The position numbers and the translations under genes are program-made. This document shows positions 41,339 to 50,132 of a stretch of DNA of 64,000 nt, one piece after another. Location: the NCBI RefSeq assembly GCF_014649755.1, contig NZ_BMTQ01000009.1, forward strand, positions 1 to 64,000. Reading direction: 5' to 3'. The notes beneath the pieces were generated by a model. It saw only the letters and a list, made by a program, of their open reading frames with translations. It was not told where the DNA came from and did not search any database. Each line of letters starts with the position of its first letter. Position 1 is the first letter of the stretch. This DNA comes from Streptomyces litmocidini (GTDB lineage Bacteria; Actinomycetota; Actinomycetes; Streptomycetales; Streptomycetaceae).

Positions 41339-42189
41339 CCGCCGTCCTGACCCGCAGGCCCGGACTCGCGAAGATCCGCACCGCCCGGTCCCCGCTGTAC
41401 CTGATCTGCCTCGGCCTCGTCGCCCTCGTCACCGCCGCCGCGCTCCTCGCGCCGTGGCTAGCGCCGTACGACCCCAACGCCGTCGACCTCGGCAACGCGC
41501 TGGCCGGACCTTCCCCGGAGCATCTGCTCGGGGTCGACGCCGCCGGCCGCGACACCTTCTCCCGGCTGCTCCTCGGCGCCCGCACCTCGCTCCTGGGACC
41601 CCTCGGGGTCGTGGTCTTCTCCACCCTCGCCGGAATCGCGATCGGCATGGCCGCGGGCTGGCGGGGCGGCTGGCTCGACTCCGTCCTCTCGCGCAGCACC
41701 GAACTCGTCTTCGCCTTCCCCGGCATGCTGCTCGCGATCCTCATCATCTCGATCCACGGCGAGGGGCTCCTCGCCCCGGTCATCGCGCTCTCCCTCGCCT
41801 ACCTGCCGTACGTCAGCAGGCTCACCCGCTCCCTCGTCCTGGCCGAACGCGAACGGCCCTACGTCAGCGCCTACCGGGTCCAGGGGCACTCGGCCCTCCA
41901 GATCGGCCTGCGTCACATCCTGCCCACCATCGCCCCCGTCGTCCTCGCCCAGTCCACCATCAACTTCGGCTACGCACTGATGGACCTCGCCGGCCTGTCC
42001 TTCCTCGGCCTCGGCGTACCCGCGCTCACCCCCGACTGGGGCCGCATGGTCTTCGACGGCCAGACCGCCGTCCAGCAGGGCTATCCGCTCTCCGCGGTCC
42101 TGCCCAGCGTGTTCATCGTGCTCACCGTCGTCGCCTTCAACGTCGTCGGAGAGCGCTGGGCCGACCGCGTCGCCAGGAGGGACCGATGA
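41335..42189 (+). CDS. ABC importer permease, DppC type
   Basis: 284 residues with a longer hydrophobic N-terminus (SPLYLICLGLVALVTAAALL) and the hallmark HLLGVDAAGRDTFSRLLLGA of DppC/OppC proteins. The EAA loop is LVLAERERPYVSAYRVQGHS. It forms the transmembrane channel with the DppB-type partner. Four-base overlaps on both sides (ATGA) show one coupled operon. Confidence 0.93.
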   Translation: MTAVLTRRPGLAKIRTARSPLYLICLGLVALVTAAALLAPWLAPYDPNAVDLGNALAGPSPEHLLGVDAAGRDTFSRLLLGARTSLLGPLGVVVFSTLAGIAIGMAAGWRGGWLDSVLSRSTELVFAFPGMLLAILIISIHGEGLLAPVIALSLAYLPYVSRLTRSLVLAERERPYVSAYRVQGHSALQIGLRHILPTIAPVVLAQSTINFGYALMDLAGLSFLGLGVPALTPDWGRMVFDGQTAVQQGYPLSAVLPSVFIVLTVVAFNVVGERWADRVARRDR

Positions 42190-43172
42190 CCTCCACGTAC
42201 ACGCTCGACGTCCAAGGGCTGCGGATCACCCTGCCCGGCACGGCCCGTCCCGTCCTCGACGGCGTCGACCTCCACGTCGCCGCCGGCGAGACCGTCGCCC
42301 TCGTCGGCGAGTCCGGCTCCGGCAAGACCCTCACCTCGCGCAGCGCCCTGAACCTGCTGCCGCCCGGCGCCGCCGTCGAAGGCGCCGTCCGCGTCCGAGG
42401 CGAGGACGTGCTCACCATGGGCGCCGACCGGCTGCGTGCCCTGCGCACCGGCACCGTGTCCATGATCTTCCAGGACCCCCGCGCCGCCCTCAACCCCCTG
42501 CACCGCATCGGCGACTTCCTCACCGAGAGCGTGACCCTCACCGGGAGCATGAGCGGGGCGGACGCCACCGCCCGCGCCGTCGAACTCCTCCGGGCGGTCG
42601 GCCTCGACGACTCCGCCCTGCGCAAGTACCCCGGCCAGGTCTCCGGCGGCATGCTGCAACGCGTCATGATCGCCGCCGCCCTGATGGGCGACCCCGCCCT
42701 CGTCCTCGCCGACGAGCCCACCACCGCACTCGACGTCACCACCCAGGCCGAGGTCATCGCCCTCCTGGCCGAACTCCGCGCACGCTTCGGCACCGGCCTG
42801 CTCTTCGTCACCCACGACCTCGACCTCGCCGCCGCCATCAGCGACCGCGTGTACGTCATGTACGCCGGCCGCATCGCGGAGAGCGGCCCGGCCGAAGCCC
42901 TCTTCGCGGCTCCCCGGCACCCCTACACCGCGGCCCTGCTCGCCTCCACCCCCCGCCTGGAAGCCCCTCGGGGCAGGCTCGTCGCCATCGACGGCCGGCC
43001 CCCCGACCTCCGGCAGGAACTCGTCGGCTGCCCGTTCGCCGCCCGCTGCCACCTGGCCACCGAGATCTGCGGCCGACAGGCCCCCGAACCGCGGCCCGCC
43101 CCCGGCCTGCCGCACCACCAGGCCGCCTGTCACCACGGCGACCGCCTCGAAGGGAGCCCCGTCGATGCCTGA
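42186..43172 (+). CDS. ABC importer ATPase, DppD type
   Basis: 328 residues. Walker A GESGSGKT (about 39-46), signature VSGGMLQRV, Walker B LVLADEPTTALDVT and the switch His in VTHDL are all present. The C-terminal extension has the cysteine cluster CPFAARCHLATEIC and a late Cys that in OppD/DppD ATPases bind an Fe-S cluster. It powers import together with the DppF-type ATPase, whose gene it overlaps by eight bases. Confidence 0.93.
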   Translation: MTSTYTLDVQGLRITLPGTARPVLDGVDLHVAAGETVALVGESGSGKTLTSRSALNLLPPGAAVEGAVRVRGEDVLTMGADRLRALRTGTVSMIFQDPRAALNPLHRIGDFLTESVTLTGSMSGADATARAVELLRAVGLDDSALRKYPGQVSGGMLQRVMIAAALMGDPALVLADEPTTALDVTTQAEVIALLAELRARFGTGLLFVTHDLDLAAAISDRVYVMYAGRIAESGPAEALFAAPRHPYTAALLASTPRLEAPRGRLVAIDGRPPDLRQELVGCPFAARCHLATEICGRQAPEPRPAPGLPHHQAACHHGDRLEGSPVDA

Positions 43173-43962
43173 CGACGTCCTGGAGGCCGTCGGCCTCCAC
43201 CGCGCCTACGGGAGCGTCCGCGCCGTCGACGACGTGTCCTTCACCCTCCCCGAGGGCGGATCCCTGGGCGTCGTCGGCGAATCGGGCTCCGGCAAGACCA
43301 CCACCGCCCGGATCGTCGTCGGCCTGGAACGGGCGGACGCCGGAGACGTCCTCGTACGAGGAAAGGCCCGCGACGCACGCGGCCGCGGCCGGGCCCGGCG
43401 CCTGGCACGTGCCCGCGAGGTACAGATGGTCTTCCAGGACCCGTACCTCTCCCTCGACCCGCGGACCAGCGTCGAACAGGTCCTGCGCGAGACCCTGCGC
43501 CTGCACTTCCCCGACGCCGACCACGACCGCCGCGTCCGCGAGCTCCTCGACCAGGTCGGTCTGGGCACCCGCGCCGCCGACGCACGGCCCCGGCAGCTCT
43601 CCGGCGGCCAGCGCCAGCGCGTCGCCATCGCCCGCGCCCTCGCCGTGGAACCGGCCGTCCTCGTCCTGGACGAGGCCGTCGCCGCCCTCGACGTCTCCGT
43701 CCAGGCACAGATCCTCAACCTGCTCGCGGACATCCGCGAGGAGACCCGGATCGCTTACCTGTTCATCACCCACGACCTCGGCGTGGTCCGGTGCGTCACC
43801 GACGACGTCGTCGTCATGCGCCGGGGCCGCGTCGTCGAGGCGGGCCCGACCACCGAGGTGCTCGCCGCACCCCGGCACCCGTACACCCGGCTCCTGCTGG
43901 AGTCCGTGCCCCGCCCCGGCTGGGACCCCGAGGCGATCGCCGCCGCCCGCCGAGCGCTCTGA
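43165..43962 (+). CDS. ABC importer ATPase, DppF type
   Basis: 265 residues with Walker A GESGSGKTT (about 38-46), QDPYLSLDPR (Q loop), LSGGQRQRVAIARAL (signature) and VLDEAVAALDVS (Walker B, with Val-Ala in place of the common Pro-Thr). It is shorter than DppD and lacks the Fe-S extension, although HPYTRLLLESVP is kept. It pairs with the DppD-type ATPase. Deiminase 4 follows 32 bases later. Confidence 0.93.
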   Translation: MPDDVLEAVGLHRAYGSVRAVDDVSFTLPEGGSLGVVGESGSGKTTTARIVVGLERADAGDVLVRGKARDARGRGRARRLARAREVQMVFQDPYLSLDPRTSVEQVLRETLRLHFPDADHDRRVRELLDQVGLGTRAADARPRQLSGGQRQRVAIARALAVEPAVLVLDEAVAALDVSVQAQILNLLADIREETRIAYLFITHDLGVVRCVTDDVVVMRRGRVVEAGPTTEVLAAPRHPYTRLLLESVPRPGWDPEAIAAARRAL

Positions 43963-43994
43963 CCGCACAAATACATGGACACGGGAGGTCCACC

Positions 43995-45140
43995 ATGAAC
44001 CATCACGCTGTCGCCCGCCACGCGGGGCCCGGCCTGAACAGACGCCGGTTCCTCGCGGCGGCCGGCCTGACCGCCGCCGGCGCCGCCCTCGCGACGACCG
44101 TCCAGAGCCGCGCCGGAGCCGCCCCGGCCGCCGGCGCCTTCAGGGTCCCGGCCGAGGACGTCCGCCACACCCGTACGTGGATGGCATGGCCGGACAGCAC
44201 CTCGATCTGGGGCAACAAACTGAGCGGCGTACAGGCCGACATCGCGCTGATCGCCCGTACGGTCGCGAAGTACGAACAGGTCGTCCTGTGCGCCAACCCC
44301 GGCAGCGCCGCCAAGGCCCGCACGATGTGCGGTCCCACGGTCACCGTCATCGGCTCGATCCCGGTCGACGACTGCTGGATGCGCGACACGGGACCGGTCT
44401 TCCGTACCGACGGCTACGGCGGCCTCGACACCGTCGGCCTCAACTTCAACGGCTGGGGCGGCAAGCAGACCCATTCCAGGGACGCCCTCGTCGCCGAACG
44501 GATCGCCGCGCACGTGGGCGTGCCGTTCACCTACGCCGACCTGGTCGGCGAGGGCGGTGCCATCGAACAGGACGGCGCCGGCACCCTCATGGCCACCCGC
44601 AGCAGCCTCGTGAACCGCAACCGCAACCCCGGGATGTCGGAGCGCGAGCTGGAGCGGGCGATGTGCGAGGCGTACGGCGCGTCCAAGGTCATCTGGTTCG
44701 ACGGCGTCCGCGGCCAGGACATCACCGACGACCACGTCGACGCCACCTCCCGCTTCCTCTCACCCGGCGAGGCCCTGGTCCAGATGCCGATCGCCGCCGA
44801 CGACGACGCCTACGCCCGTGACGCGCGCCGGCAGTACGACACCCTCTCGGTCTCGACGACCTCCACCGGCCGCGCGATGGACGTGATGCGGCTCCAGGGG
44901 CCGGACTACAACAAGATCCGCTCCGCCGACCGGGACTTCCTCGCCTCGTACGCCAACTTCTACCTCTGCAACGACGCCGTCGTCTCCGCCCGGTTCGGCG
45001 ACAGGAGGGCGGACGAGGCCGCACGGGCGACCCTGACCCGCCTGTACCCGGACCGGCGCATCGAGCAGCTCGACATCGACCGCCTCGGTACGGGCGGCGG
45101 CGGCATCCACTGCGTCACCCAGCAGCAGCCGGTCGCCTGA
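43995..45140 (+). CDS. Agmatine/peptidyl-arginine deiminase family protein 4 (Tat-exported)
   Basis: 381 residues. The Tat signal peptide is NRRRFLAAAGLTAAGAALAT with a cleavage region near RAGAAPAA. Catalytic motifs: TRTWMAWPDSTSIWG, DDCWMRDTGPVFR, EGGAIEQDGAGTLMATRSS, DITDDHVDATSRF and GGGGIHCVTQQ (Cys373). It is the last gene of the operon started by deiminase 3, so the same operator makes both a cytosolic and an exported deiminase plus the importer. It resembles protein 5 most closely (shared CWMRDTGP and SIWG/TIWG elements). Confidence 0.92.
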   Translation: MNHHAVARHAGPGLNRRRFLAAAGLTAAGAALATTVQSRAGAAPAAGAFRVPAEDVRHTRTWMAWPDSTSIWGNKLSGVQADIALIARTVAKYEQVVLCANPGSAAKARTMCGPTVTVIGSIPVDDCWMRDTGPVFRTDGYGGLDTVGLNFNGWGGKQTHSRDALVAERIAAHVGVPFTYADLVGEGGAIEQDGAGTLMATRSSLVNRNRNPGMSERELERAMCEAYGASKVIWFDGVRGQDITDDHVDATSRFLSPGEALVQMPIAADDDAYARDARRQYDTLSVSTTSTGRAMDVMRLQGPDYNKIRSADRDFLASYANFYLCNDAVVSARFGDRRADEAARATLTRLYPDRRIEQLDIDRLGTGGGGIHCVTQQQPVA

Positions 45141-45182
45141 GGGGCCGAAGAGAATCCGTACCGGAAGGCCCTGCCCCGGCCA

Positions 45183-45212
45183 TTGACTGAAATTTAAGTC
45201 AATCCCTAAGGT
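45183..45212 (+). promoter_or_regulatory. Promoter and TetR-type operator 6 (permease and deiminase 5)
   Basis: TTGACT (45183-45188), 18 bases, TAAGGT (45207-45212). The 20-bp element TTGACTGAAATTTAAGTCAA has symmetric outer arms TTGACT/AGTCAA. It lies 112 bases before the permease start. Confidence 0.82.
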
Positions 45213-45222
45213 GAGCACACCG

Positions 45223-45261
45223 CACCGCACCGCCCAGCACCGCACCGCCCAGCACCGCACG
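45223..45261. repeat. 15-bp tandem repeat in the permease leader
   Basis: CACCGCACCGCCCAG occurs twice (45223-45237 and 45238-45252) with a partial third copy to 45261, in the untranslated leader of the permease transcript. Confidence 0.85.
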
Positions 45262-45323
45262 GCGCCGGAGTCCCACGCGGCGCTGTGCGGACTCATGGAC
45301 ACACCCCCTGAACAGGAGTCCAC

Positions 45324-46775
45324 ATGGGGCCAGTTGTCTCGCAGACGCACGACTCCGCACCGCAGGCGGGCATCGAACGGCACTCGATCGACTGGGTGCC
45401 CCTCTCGGAACGGCACGGCGAACCGTCGAACGTCGGCGCCATCTGGTTCGTCGGCAGCCTCAACCTCACCGGCCTGGCGACCGGCGTCGTGACGCTCTCC
45501 ATGGGGGCCTCGCTCGTCTGGACGGTGGTCGCCACCGTCCTCGGCTCGCTCTTCGGAACGTTCTTCATGGCCTTCCACTCGGCGCAGGGCCTTCAGCTGG
45601 GACTGCCCCAACTGGTCCAGTCACGCCCCCAGTTCGGCTACATGGGTGCCGCGCTCACCGTATGGGTCTTCGCCCTGGTCAACTACGTGGCCTTCAACAC
45701 CTCCGACGCCCTGCTGTCCGGCCAGGCCATGAACCTGCTCACGGGGATCCCCAACGGGTTCGGCTATCTCCTCGCCGCCGCCGTGGCGACGGTGATCGCA
45801 CTGTTCGGATACGAATGGATCCACCGGCTCAACAAGTGGCTCACCTGGCCCTTCGTCGTGATCACCGCGACGATCACCGCATCCGCCCTCTTCGGCGGAG
45901 GACTGCCGGACGGCGTCTGGAACGCGGGCCCGTTCGAACTCGCCCCCTTCATGCTCGTGTTCGTCTTCGTCGCCGGCTTCCAGCTGGGCTGGGCGCCGTA
46001 CGTCTCGGACTACTCGCGCTACCTCGGACCCGACGTCCCGGTCCGCAGCACCTTCTGGTGGACCTACCTGCCCAGCGCGGTCTCCGGGATCTGGGTGTTC
46101 GTCCTCGGTGCGCTGGTCTCGGCCGGCGCCCCCGAGGGCACCGACCCGGTCACCGCCCTGCGGCTCGCGGCCGACCGGCTGTTCGACGGATTCGGCACGG
46201 TCGCGGTCGTCGTCCTCCTCGTCGGGCTGCTCTCCGTCATGGCGATCAACCAGTACGGCGGCAGCCTCACCATGATCTCGATCGTGGACTCGTTCCGGCC
46301 GGTCAGACCGACGCGGGCGATCCGGGTCGCGACGATCGGGATCATGCTGGTGGCCGTCGGGACGGTCTCCACCCTGGTCGGCATCGACCGGTTCAACTGG
46401 TTCTTCGCCAACGTGGTGGTGGTCCTGACGTACCTGTTCATCCCGTGGACGGCCATCAACCTGGTCGACTTCTTCTTCGTCCGGCGCGGCCAGTACGTCG
46501 TCAAGGAGATCTTCAACCCGAACGGCATCTACGGCCGATGGGGCTGGCGCGGAAACCTCGCCTACGTGATCGGCCTGGCCTGCATGGCCCCCTTCATGGT
46601 CATCACCGGTCTCTTCGTCGGGCCCGCCGCGGAGTTCCTCGGCGGGGTCGACTGCTCGGTCTTCGTCGGCCTGCCGGTATCGGGGGTCCTCTACCGGGTC
46701 TTCGCCCGAAGCCTCGATCTGACCACCGAACGCCGGATGGTCCGGGAGGAGGGACTGCTGGAACCGCTCCACTGA
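45324..46775 (+). CDS. NCS1-family nucleobase/cation symporter-type permease
   Basis: 483 residues with about 12 membrane spans. The N-terminal IDWVPLSERHGEPSNVGAIW and GFQLGWAPYVSDYSRYLGPD in the middle are NCS1 signatures (purine-cytosine permease subgroup). Family substrates include cytosine, purines, hydantoins, allantoin and thiamine. Here, co-operonic with deiminase 5, uptake of a ureido or guanidino compound, or of a nitrogen-rich heterocycle that contains one, is likely. AGGAGTCCAC precedes ATG 45324. It is under operator 6. Confidence 0.92.
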   Translation: MGPVVSQTHDSAPQAGIERHSIDWVPLSERHGEPSNVGAIWFVGSLNLTGLATGVVTLSMGASLVWTVVATVLGSLFGTFFMAFHSAQGLQLGLPQLVQSRPQFGYMGAALTVWVFALVNYVAFNTSDALLSGQAMNLLTGIPNGFGYLLAAAVATVIALFGYEWIHRLNKWLTWPFVVITATITASALFGGGLPDGVWNAGPFELAPFMLVFVFVAGFQLGWAPYVSDYSRYLGPDVPVRSTFWWTYLPSAVSGIWVFVLGALVSAGAPEGTDPVTALRLAADRLFDGFGTVAVVVLLVGLLSVMAINQYGGSLTMISIVDSFRPVRPTRAIRVATIGIMLVAVGTVSTLVGIDRFNWFFANVVVVLTYLFIPWTAINLVDFFFVRRGQYVVKEIFNPNGIYGRWGWRGNLAYVIGLACMAPFMVITGLFVGPAAEFLGGVDCSVFVGLPVSGVLYRVFARSLDLTTERRMVREEGLLEPLH

Positions 46776-46823
46776 GCACCCCGCGCTCGCACGTACGGAA
46801 CCTTTCGGGAGAAGGAGCACCAC

Positions 46824-47993
46824 GTGAAGTCAGAGCACGACGGCGAACGCCCCGGCATCAGCCGCAGAACCCTCCTGGCCCGGACCGGAGCGGCTGCCGC
46901 CGCCCTGGCGGCGGGGCCGGTCGTCGGAGGCGTCCAGCCGGCCATGGCCGCGTCCTGGCGCGTTCCCGGTGAAGACGCCCCGCACAAGCGGACCTGGATG
47001 GCCTGGCCGTCCAGCTACACGATCTGGGGCAACCTGCTGTCCAAGATCCAGGCGGACATCGCCAAGCTCGCCAAGGAGGTCGCCGCGTACGAGCCGGTGA
47101 TCATGTGCGCGGACGGCTCCTCGGCCGCCTCGCAGGCCAGGACGGCATGCGGTTCCACCGTCACGGTGATCAGCTCCGTCCCGGTGTCGGACTGCTGGAT
47201 GCGGGACACCGGCCCGCTGTTCCGCGTCGACGGGGCCGGCGGCCTCGACTCGTTCGGCCTGAACTTCAACGCCTGGGGCGAGAACGCCACGACCTTCTAC
47301 GGCCTCCCCTACTCCGCCTACGACAAGGACCGCCTGGTGGCAGGCCGGGTCGCCTCCTACGCGGGCGTCCCCTTCGCCAAGGCGTCCGTGGTCGGGGAGG
47401 GCGGCGGCATCGAGTACGACGGCGACGGCACCCTGATGGCGACCGAGAGCTGCTGGCTCAACAGCAACCGCAACCCCGGCAAGTCCCGCAGCCGGATCGA
47501 GGCGGAACTGCTGTCCCGCTTCGGCGCCACGAAGATGATCTGGCTCCCGGGCGTCACGGGCCAGGACGTCACCGACGGCCACATCGACGGCACCGCCCGG
47601 TACATCAGGCCCGGCGTGGTGATGGTCCAACTGGCCGGTGCCGTACGCCCCGACGCCTGGACCGCCAACGCCCAGGCCGTACGCGACGTCCTGGTGAACG
47701 CGACCGACGCCAGGGGCCGCCGTCTCCAGGTCCTCACCATCGAAGGCCCCGACACCCTGCCCCGCATCCCGGCGGGCAAGCGCGCGGACTTCCTCAGCTC
47801 CTACATGAACTGGACGGTGACCAACCAGGCGATCATCACCACCCAGTTCGGCGACACCGCCAAGGACGAGGCGGCCAGGGCGGCGATCTCCGCCGCCTAC
47901 GGCCGCCGCGTCGTCCAGCTCGACCTGGACAACCTCTACGGCAACGGCGGCGGCGGAGCCCACTGCGTCACCATGCAGGAACCCAACCGCTGA
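46824..47993 (+). CDS. Agmatine/peptidyl-arginine deiminase family protein 5 (Tat-exported)
   Basis: 389 residues. The Tat signal peptide SRRTLLARTGAAAAALAAGP has a cleavage region near QPAMAAS. Catalytic motifs: KRTWMAWPSSYTIWGNLLSK, SDCWMRDTGPLFR, EGGGIEYDGDGTLMATESC, DVTDGHIDGTARY and GGGGAHCVTMQ (Cys381). A seven-residue insertion around ENATTFYGLPYSAYDKD suggests a different substrate entrance from protein 4. GTG 46824 follows GAGAAGGAG and lies 48 bases after the permease. A 25-bp terminator ends the transcript. Confidence 0.92.
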   Translation: MKSEHDGERPGISRRTLLARTGAAAAALAAGPVVGGVQPAMAASWRVPGEDAPHKRTWMAWPSSYTIWGNLLSKIQADIAKLAKEVAAYEPVIMCADGSSAASQARTACGSTVTVISSVPVSDCWMRDTGPLFRVDGAGGLDSFGLNFNAWGENATTFYGLPYSAYDKDRLVAGRVASYAGVPFAKASVVGEGGGIEYDGDGTLMATESCWLNSNRNPGKSRSRIEAELLSRFGATKMIWLPGVTGQDVTDGHIDGTARYIRPGVVMVQLAGAVRPDAWTANAQAVRDVLVNATDARGRRLQVLTIEGPDTLPRIPAGKRADFLSSYMNWTVTNQAIITTQFGDTAKDEAARAAISAAYGRRVVQLDLDNLYGNGGGGAHCVTMQEPNR

Positions 47994-48109
47994 GCACGAG
48001 GCGCCGACCCGGCCGGTGAGCAACCGGCCCGGGTCTCGCTTCCGAGGCCCGGGCCGTCCCCGCCGCCGACGGTCCGGCCCACGACCGGGCTGCCGCCGTC
48101 GGATCGGTT

Positions 48110-48168
48110 GCGCGGCGGAAGCAGGAAAGGCGTGTACAGGATCCACGCGTTTCCTGCTTCCGCCGCGC
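48110..48168. terminator. Exceptionally long bidirectional terminator
   Basis: A 25-bp inverted repeat with one mismatch (48110-48134 with 48144-48168) and a 9-nt loop lies between the convergent deiminase 5 and galactonate dehydratase genes, ending three bases before the dehydratase stop. It separates the two functional islands. Confidence 0.92.
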
Positions 48169-48170
48169 TG

Positions 48171-49316
48171 TCACCATTCGGCCAGGGCCCCGTCCCGCCG
48201 GCGCCAGATCGGGTTGCGCCAGCGGTGGCCCGTCGCGGCGGCCCGCTCGACGGCCTTCTCGTCGACTTCGATGCCGAGGCCGGGCTCCGTGAGCAGGCCC
48301 ACGTGTCCGTCCTCGTACCGGAAGACCGAGGGGTCGACGAGGTAGTCGAGCAGGTCGGAGCCGGTGTTGTAGTGGATGCCGAGGCTCTGCTCCTGGATGA
48401 GCAGGTTGGGGGAGGCGAAGCCGACCTGGAGGCAGGAGGCGAGCGCGATCGGTCCCAGCGGGCAGTGCGGGGCGAGGGAGACGTCGTACGCCTCGGCCAT
48501 CGCGGCGATCCTGCGGACCTCCGAGATGCCGCCGGCGTGCGAGAGGTCGGGCTGGGCGACGGCCACGCCCGAACCGAGGACCTTCTTGAAGTCCCAGCGC
48601 GAGTAGAGGCGTTCGCCCGTCGCGATGGGGATGCTGGTGGAGCGGACGACATCGCCGATGTGCTCGCTCAGTTCTGGTACGAGCGGTTCCTCGACGAAGA
48701 ACGGCAGGTACGGCTCGAGGAGCGGCAGGACCCGGCGGGCCATGGGAATGGTGAGGCGGCCGTGGAAGTCCACGGCGATGTCGAACTCGTCGCCGACGGC
48801 CTCGCGGAGGGAGGCGACGCGGTCGACGATGCCCTGCACGGCCTTGGGCGTGTCGATGAACTCCAGCTGGGGCGAGGCGTTCATCTTGATCGCGGTGAAG
48901 CCCTCGGCCCTGCGGGCCAGGGCCTGCTCCACGACCTCGTCGGGGCGGTCTCCGCCGATCCAGCTGTACACGCGGGCGCGGTCGCGGACGTTGCCGCCGA
49001 GGAGCTGCCAGACGGGGACGCCGAGGGCCTTGCCGGTGATGTCCCAGAGGGCCTGGTCGATGCCGGCCACGGCGCTGGAGAGGACCGGGCCGCCACGGTA
49101 GAAGCCGCCCTTGGTGAGGACCTGCCAGTGGTCCTCGATGCGCAGGGGGTCCTGCCCGATCAGGTAGTCGGAGAGCTCCTCGACGGCGGCGGCGACGGTG
49201 TGGGCGCGGCCCTCGACGACGGGCTCTCCCCAGCCGGTGACGCCCTCGTCGGTCTCGATCTTCAGGAAGCACCAGCGGGGGGCGACGAGGTAGGTGCGCA
49301 GGGCGGTGATCTTCAC
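48171..49316 (-). CDS. dgoD: Galactonate dehydratase-like enolase-superfamily enzyme
   Basis: 381 residues, the same size as D-galactonate dehydratase. Mandelate-racemase-type features: IKMNASPQ (Lys region), AVDFHGR (first metal Asp with the neighbouring catalytic His), FFVEEPLVPE (Glu), ATGERLYSRWDF (Glu) and SLAPHCPLGPIALASC (late His). The reaction would be galactonate to 2-keto-3-deoxygalactonate. It is last in a five-gene operon that holds the other steps of the same pathway. It overlaps the preceding dehydrogenase by four bases. Confidence 0.9.
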   Translation of the reverse strand: MKITALRTYLVAPRWCFLKIETDEGVTGWGEPVVEGRAHTVAAAVEELSDYLIGQDPLRIEDHWQVLTKGGFYRGGPVLSSAVAGIDQALWDITGKALGVPVWQLLGGNVRDRARVYSWIGGDRPDEVVEQALARRAEGFTAIKMNASPQLEFIDTPKAVQGIVDRVASLREAVGDEFDIAVDFHGRLTIPMARRVLPLLEPYLPFFVEEPLVPELSEHIGDVVRSTSIPIATGERLYSRWDFKKVLGSGVAVAQPDLSHAGGISEVRRIAAMAEAYDVSLAPHCPLGPIALASCLQVGFASPNLLIQEQSLGIHYNTGSDLLDYLVDPSVFRYEDGHVGLLTEPGLGIEVDEKAVERAAATGHRWRNPIWRRRDGALAEW

Positions 49317-50065
49317 TTCGACTCCTTCTTGACGGACCAGCCGCCGTCGACGAGCAGGTCGGTGCCGGTGATGTACGAGGCGTCCGCGGACGCCAGGAAG
49401 GCGACCGCGGAGGCCACTTCGTCCGCCGCCCCGAGCCTGTCGAGCGCGGTGGCGCGGGCGGACATCCGCTGGTCCTCCTCGCTCACCCCCTCCCAGACGT
49501 CGGTGAGGATGGGGCCGGGCAGGACGGAGTTGAACCGGACATCGGGCCCGTACTCGACGGCCAGCTGGCGGATCAGCGCGCAGATGCCGCCCTTCGCGGC
49601 CGCGTAGGCGGGGTTGCCGGGCAGGCCGAAGTTGGCGTGCACGCTGGAGGTCGCGACGAAGCAGCCCTTCGTGGACCGCAGGTCGTCCAGAAAAGTGCGG
49701 GCGGCGAGGTAGAGGGCCTTGAGGTTGACCGAGATCTCCCGGTCCCAGGCGTCTCCGGTCAATTCGTGCGCGGCGCCGGGGAGATGGATGAAGGCGTTGT
49801 TGTGCACGACGTCGGCAGGGCCCGCGATCTCGTGCGTCCGGTCGCGCAGCCGCTCCCAGCCCTCCGGGGAGGAGACGTCGCAGTGGACGTAGGCGGCGCG
49901 CGCGCCACCGGCCACGATGCGCTCGACGACGGCCTCCCCGGCCGCGTCGGCGATGTCGGCGAGGATGACGGTGGCGCCTTCGGAGGCCAGCCTCAGCGCG
50001 GTGGCCGCGCCGATGCCGCCGGCGGCGCCTGTGACCACCGCGGTCTTTCCGGTGAAGCGTTGCAT
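49313..50065 (-). CDS. SDR dehydrogenase, probable sugar (galactose) 1-dehydrogenase
   Basis: 250 residues, classical short-chain dehydrogenase. TGAAGGIGAATALRLASEGA binds NAD(P), NNAFIHL is the NAG-equivalent, and YAAAKGG the active-site YxxxK with Ser in ATSSVHANF. The position between the dehydratase and kinase genes of a galactonate pathway makes sugar 1-dehydrogenase (galactose to galactonolactone) the best guess; other hydroxy-acid substrates cannot be excluded. ATG 50065 starts 67 bases after the kinase stop codon. Confidence 0.85.
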   Translation of the reverse strand: MQRFTGKTAVVTGAAGGIGAATALRLASEGATVILADIADAAGEAVVERIVAGGARAAYVHCDVSSPEGWERLRDRTHEIAGPADVVHNNAFIHLPGAAHELTGDAWDREISVNLKALYLAARTFLDDLRSTKGCFVATSSVHANFGLPGNPAYAAAKGGICALIRQLAVEYGPDVRFNSVLPGPILTDVWEGVSEEDQRMSARATALDRLGAADEVASAVAFLASADASYITGTDLLVDGGWSVKKESK

Positions 50066-50132
50066 GGGGGTGATTCCTGTCGTTTCAGGTCGAGTCCGGG
50101 AGGGGGCGATGCCCGCTCGCTCTCCTGGTGGA

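Noticed and set aside
29073-48168. A natural-product biosynthetic cluster
   Set aside because: No polyketide synthase, NRPS, terpene or RiPP genes. The content is catabolic enzymes and importers.
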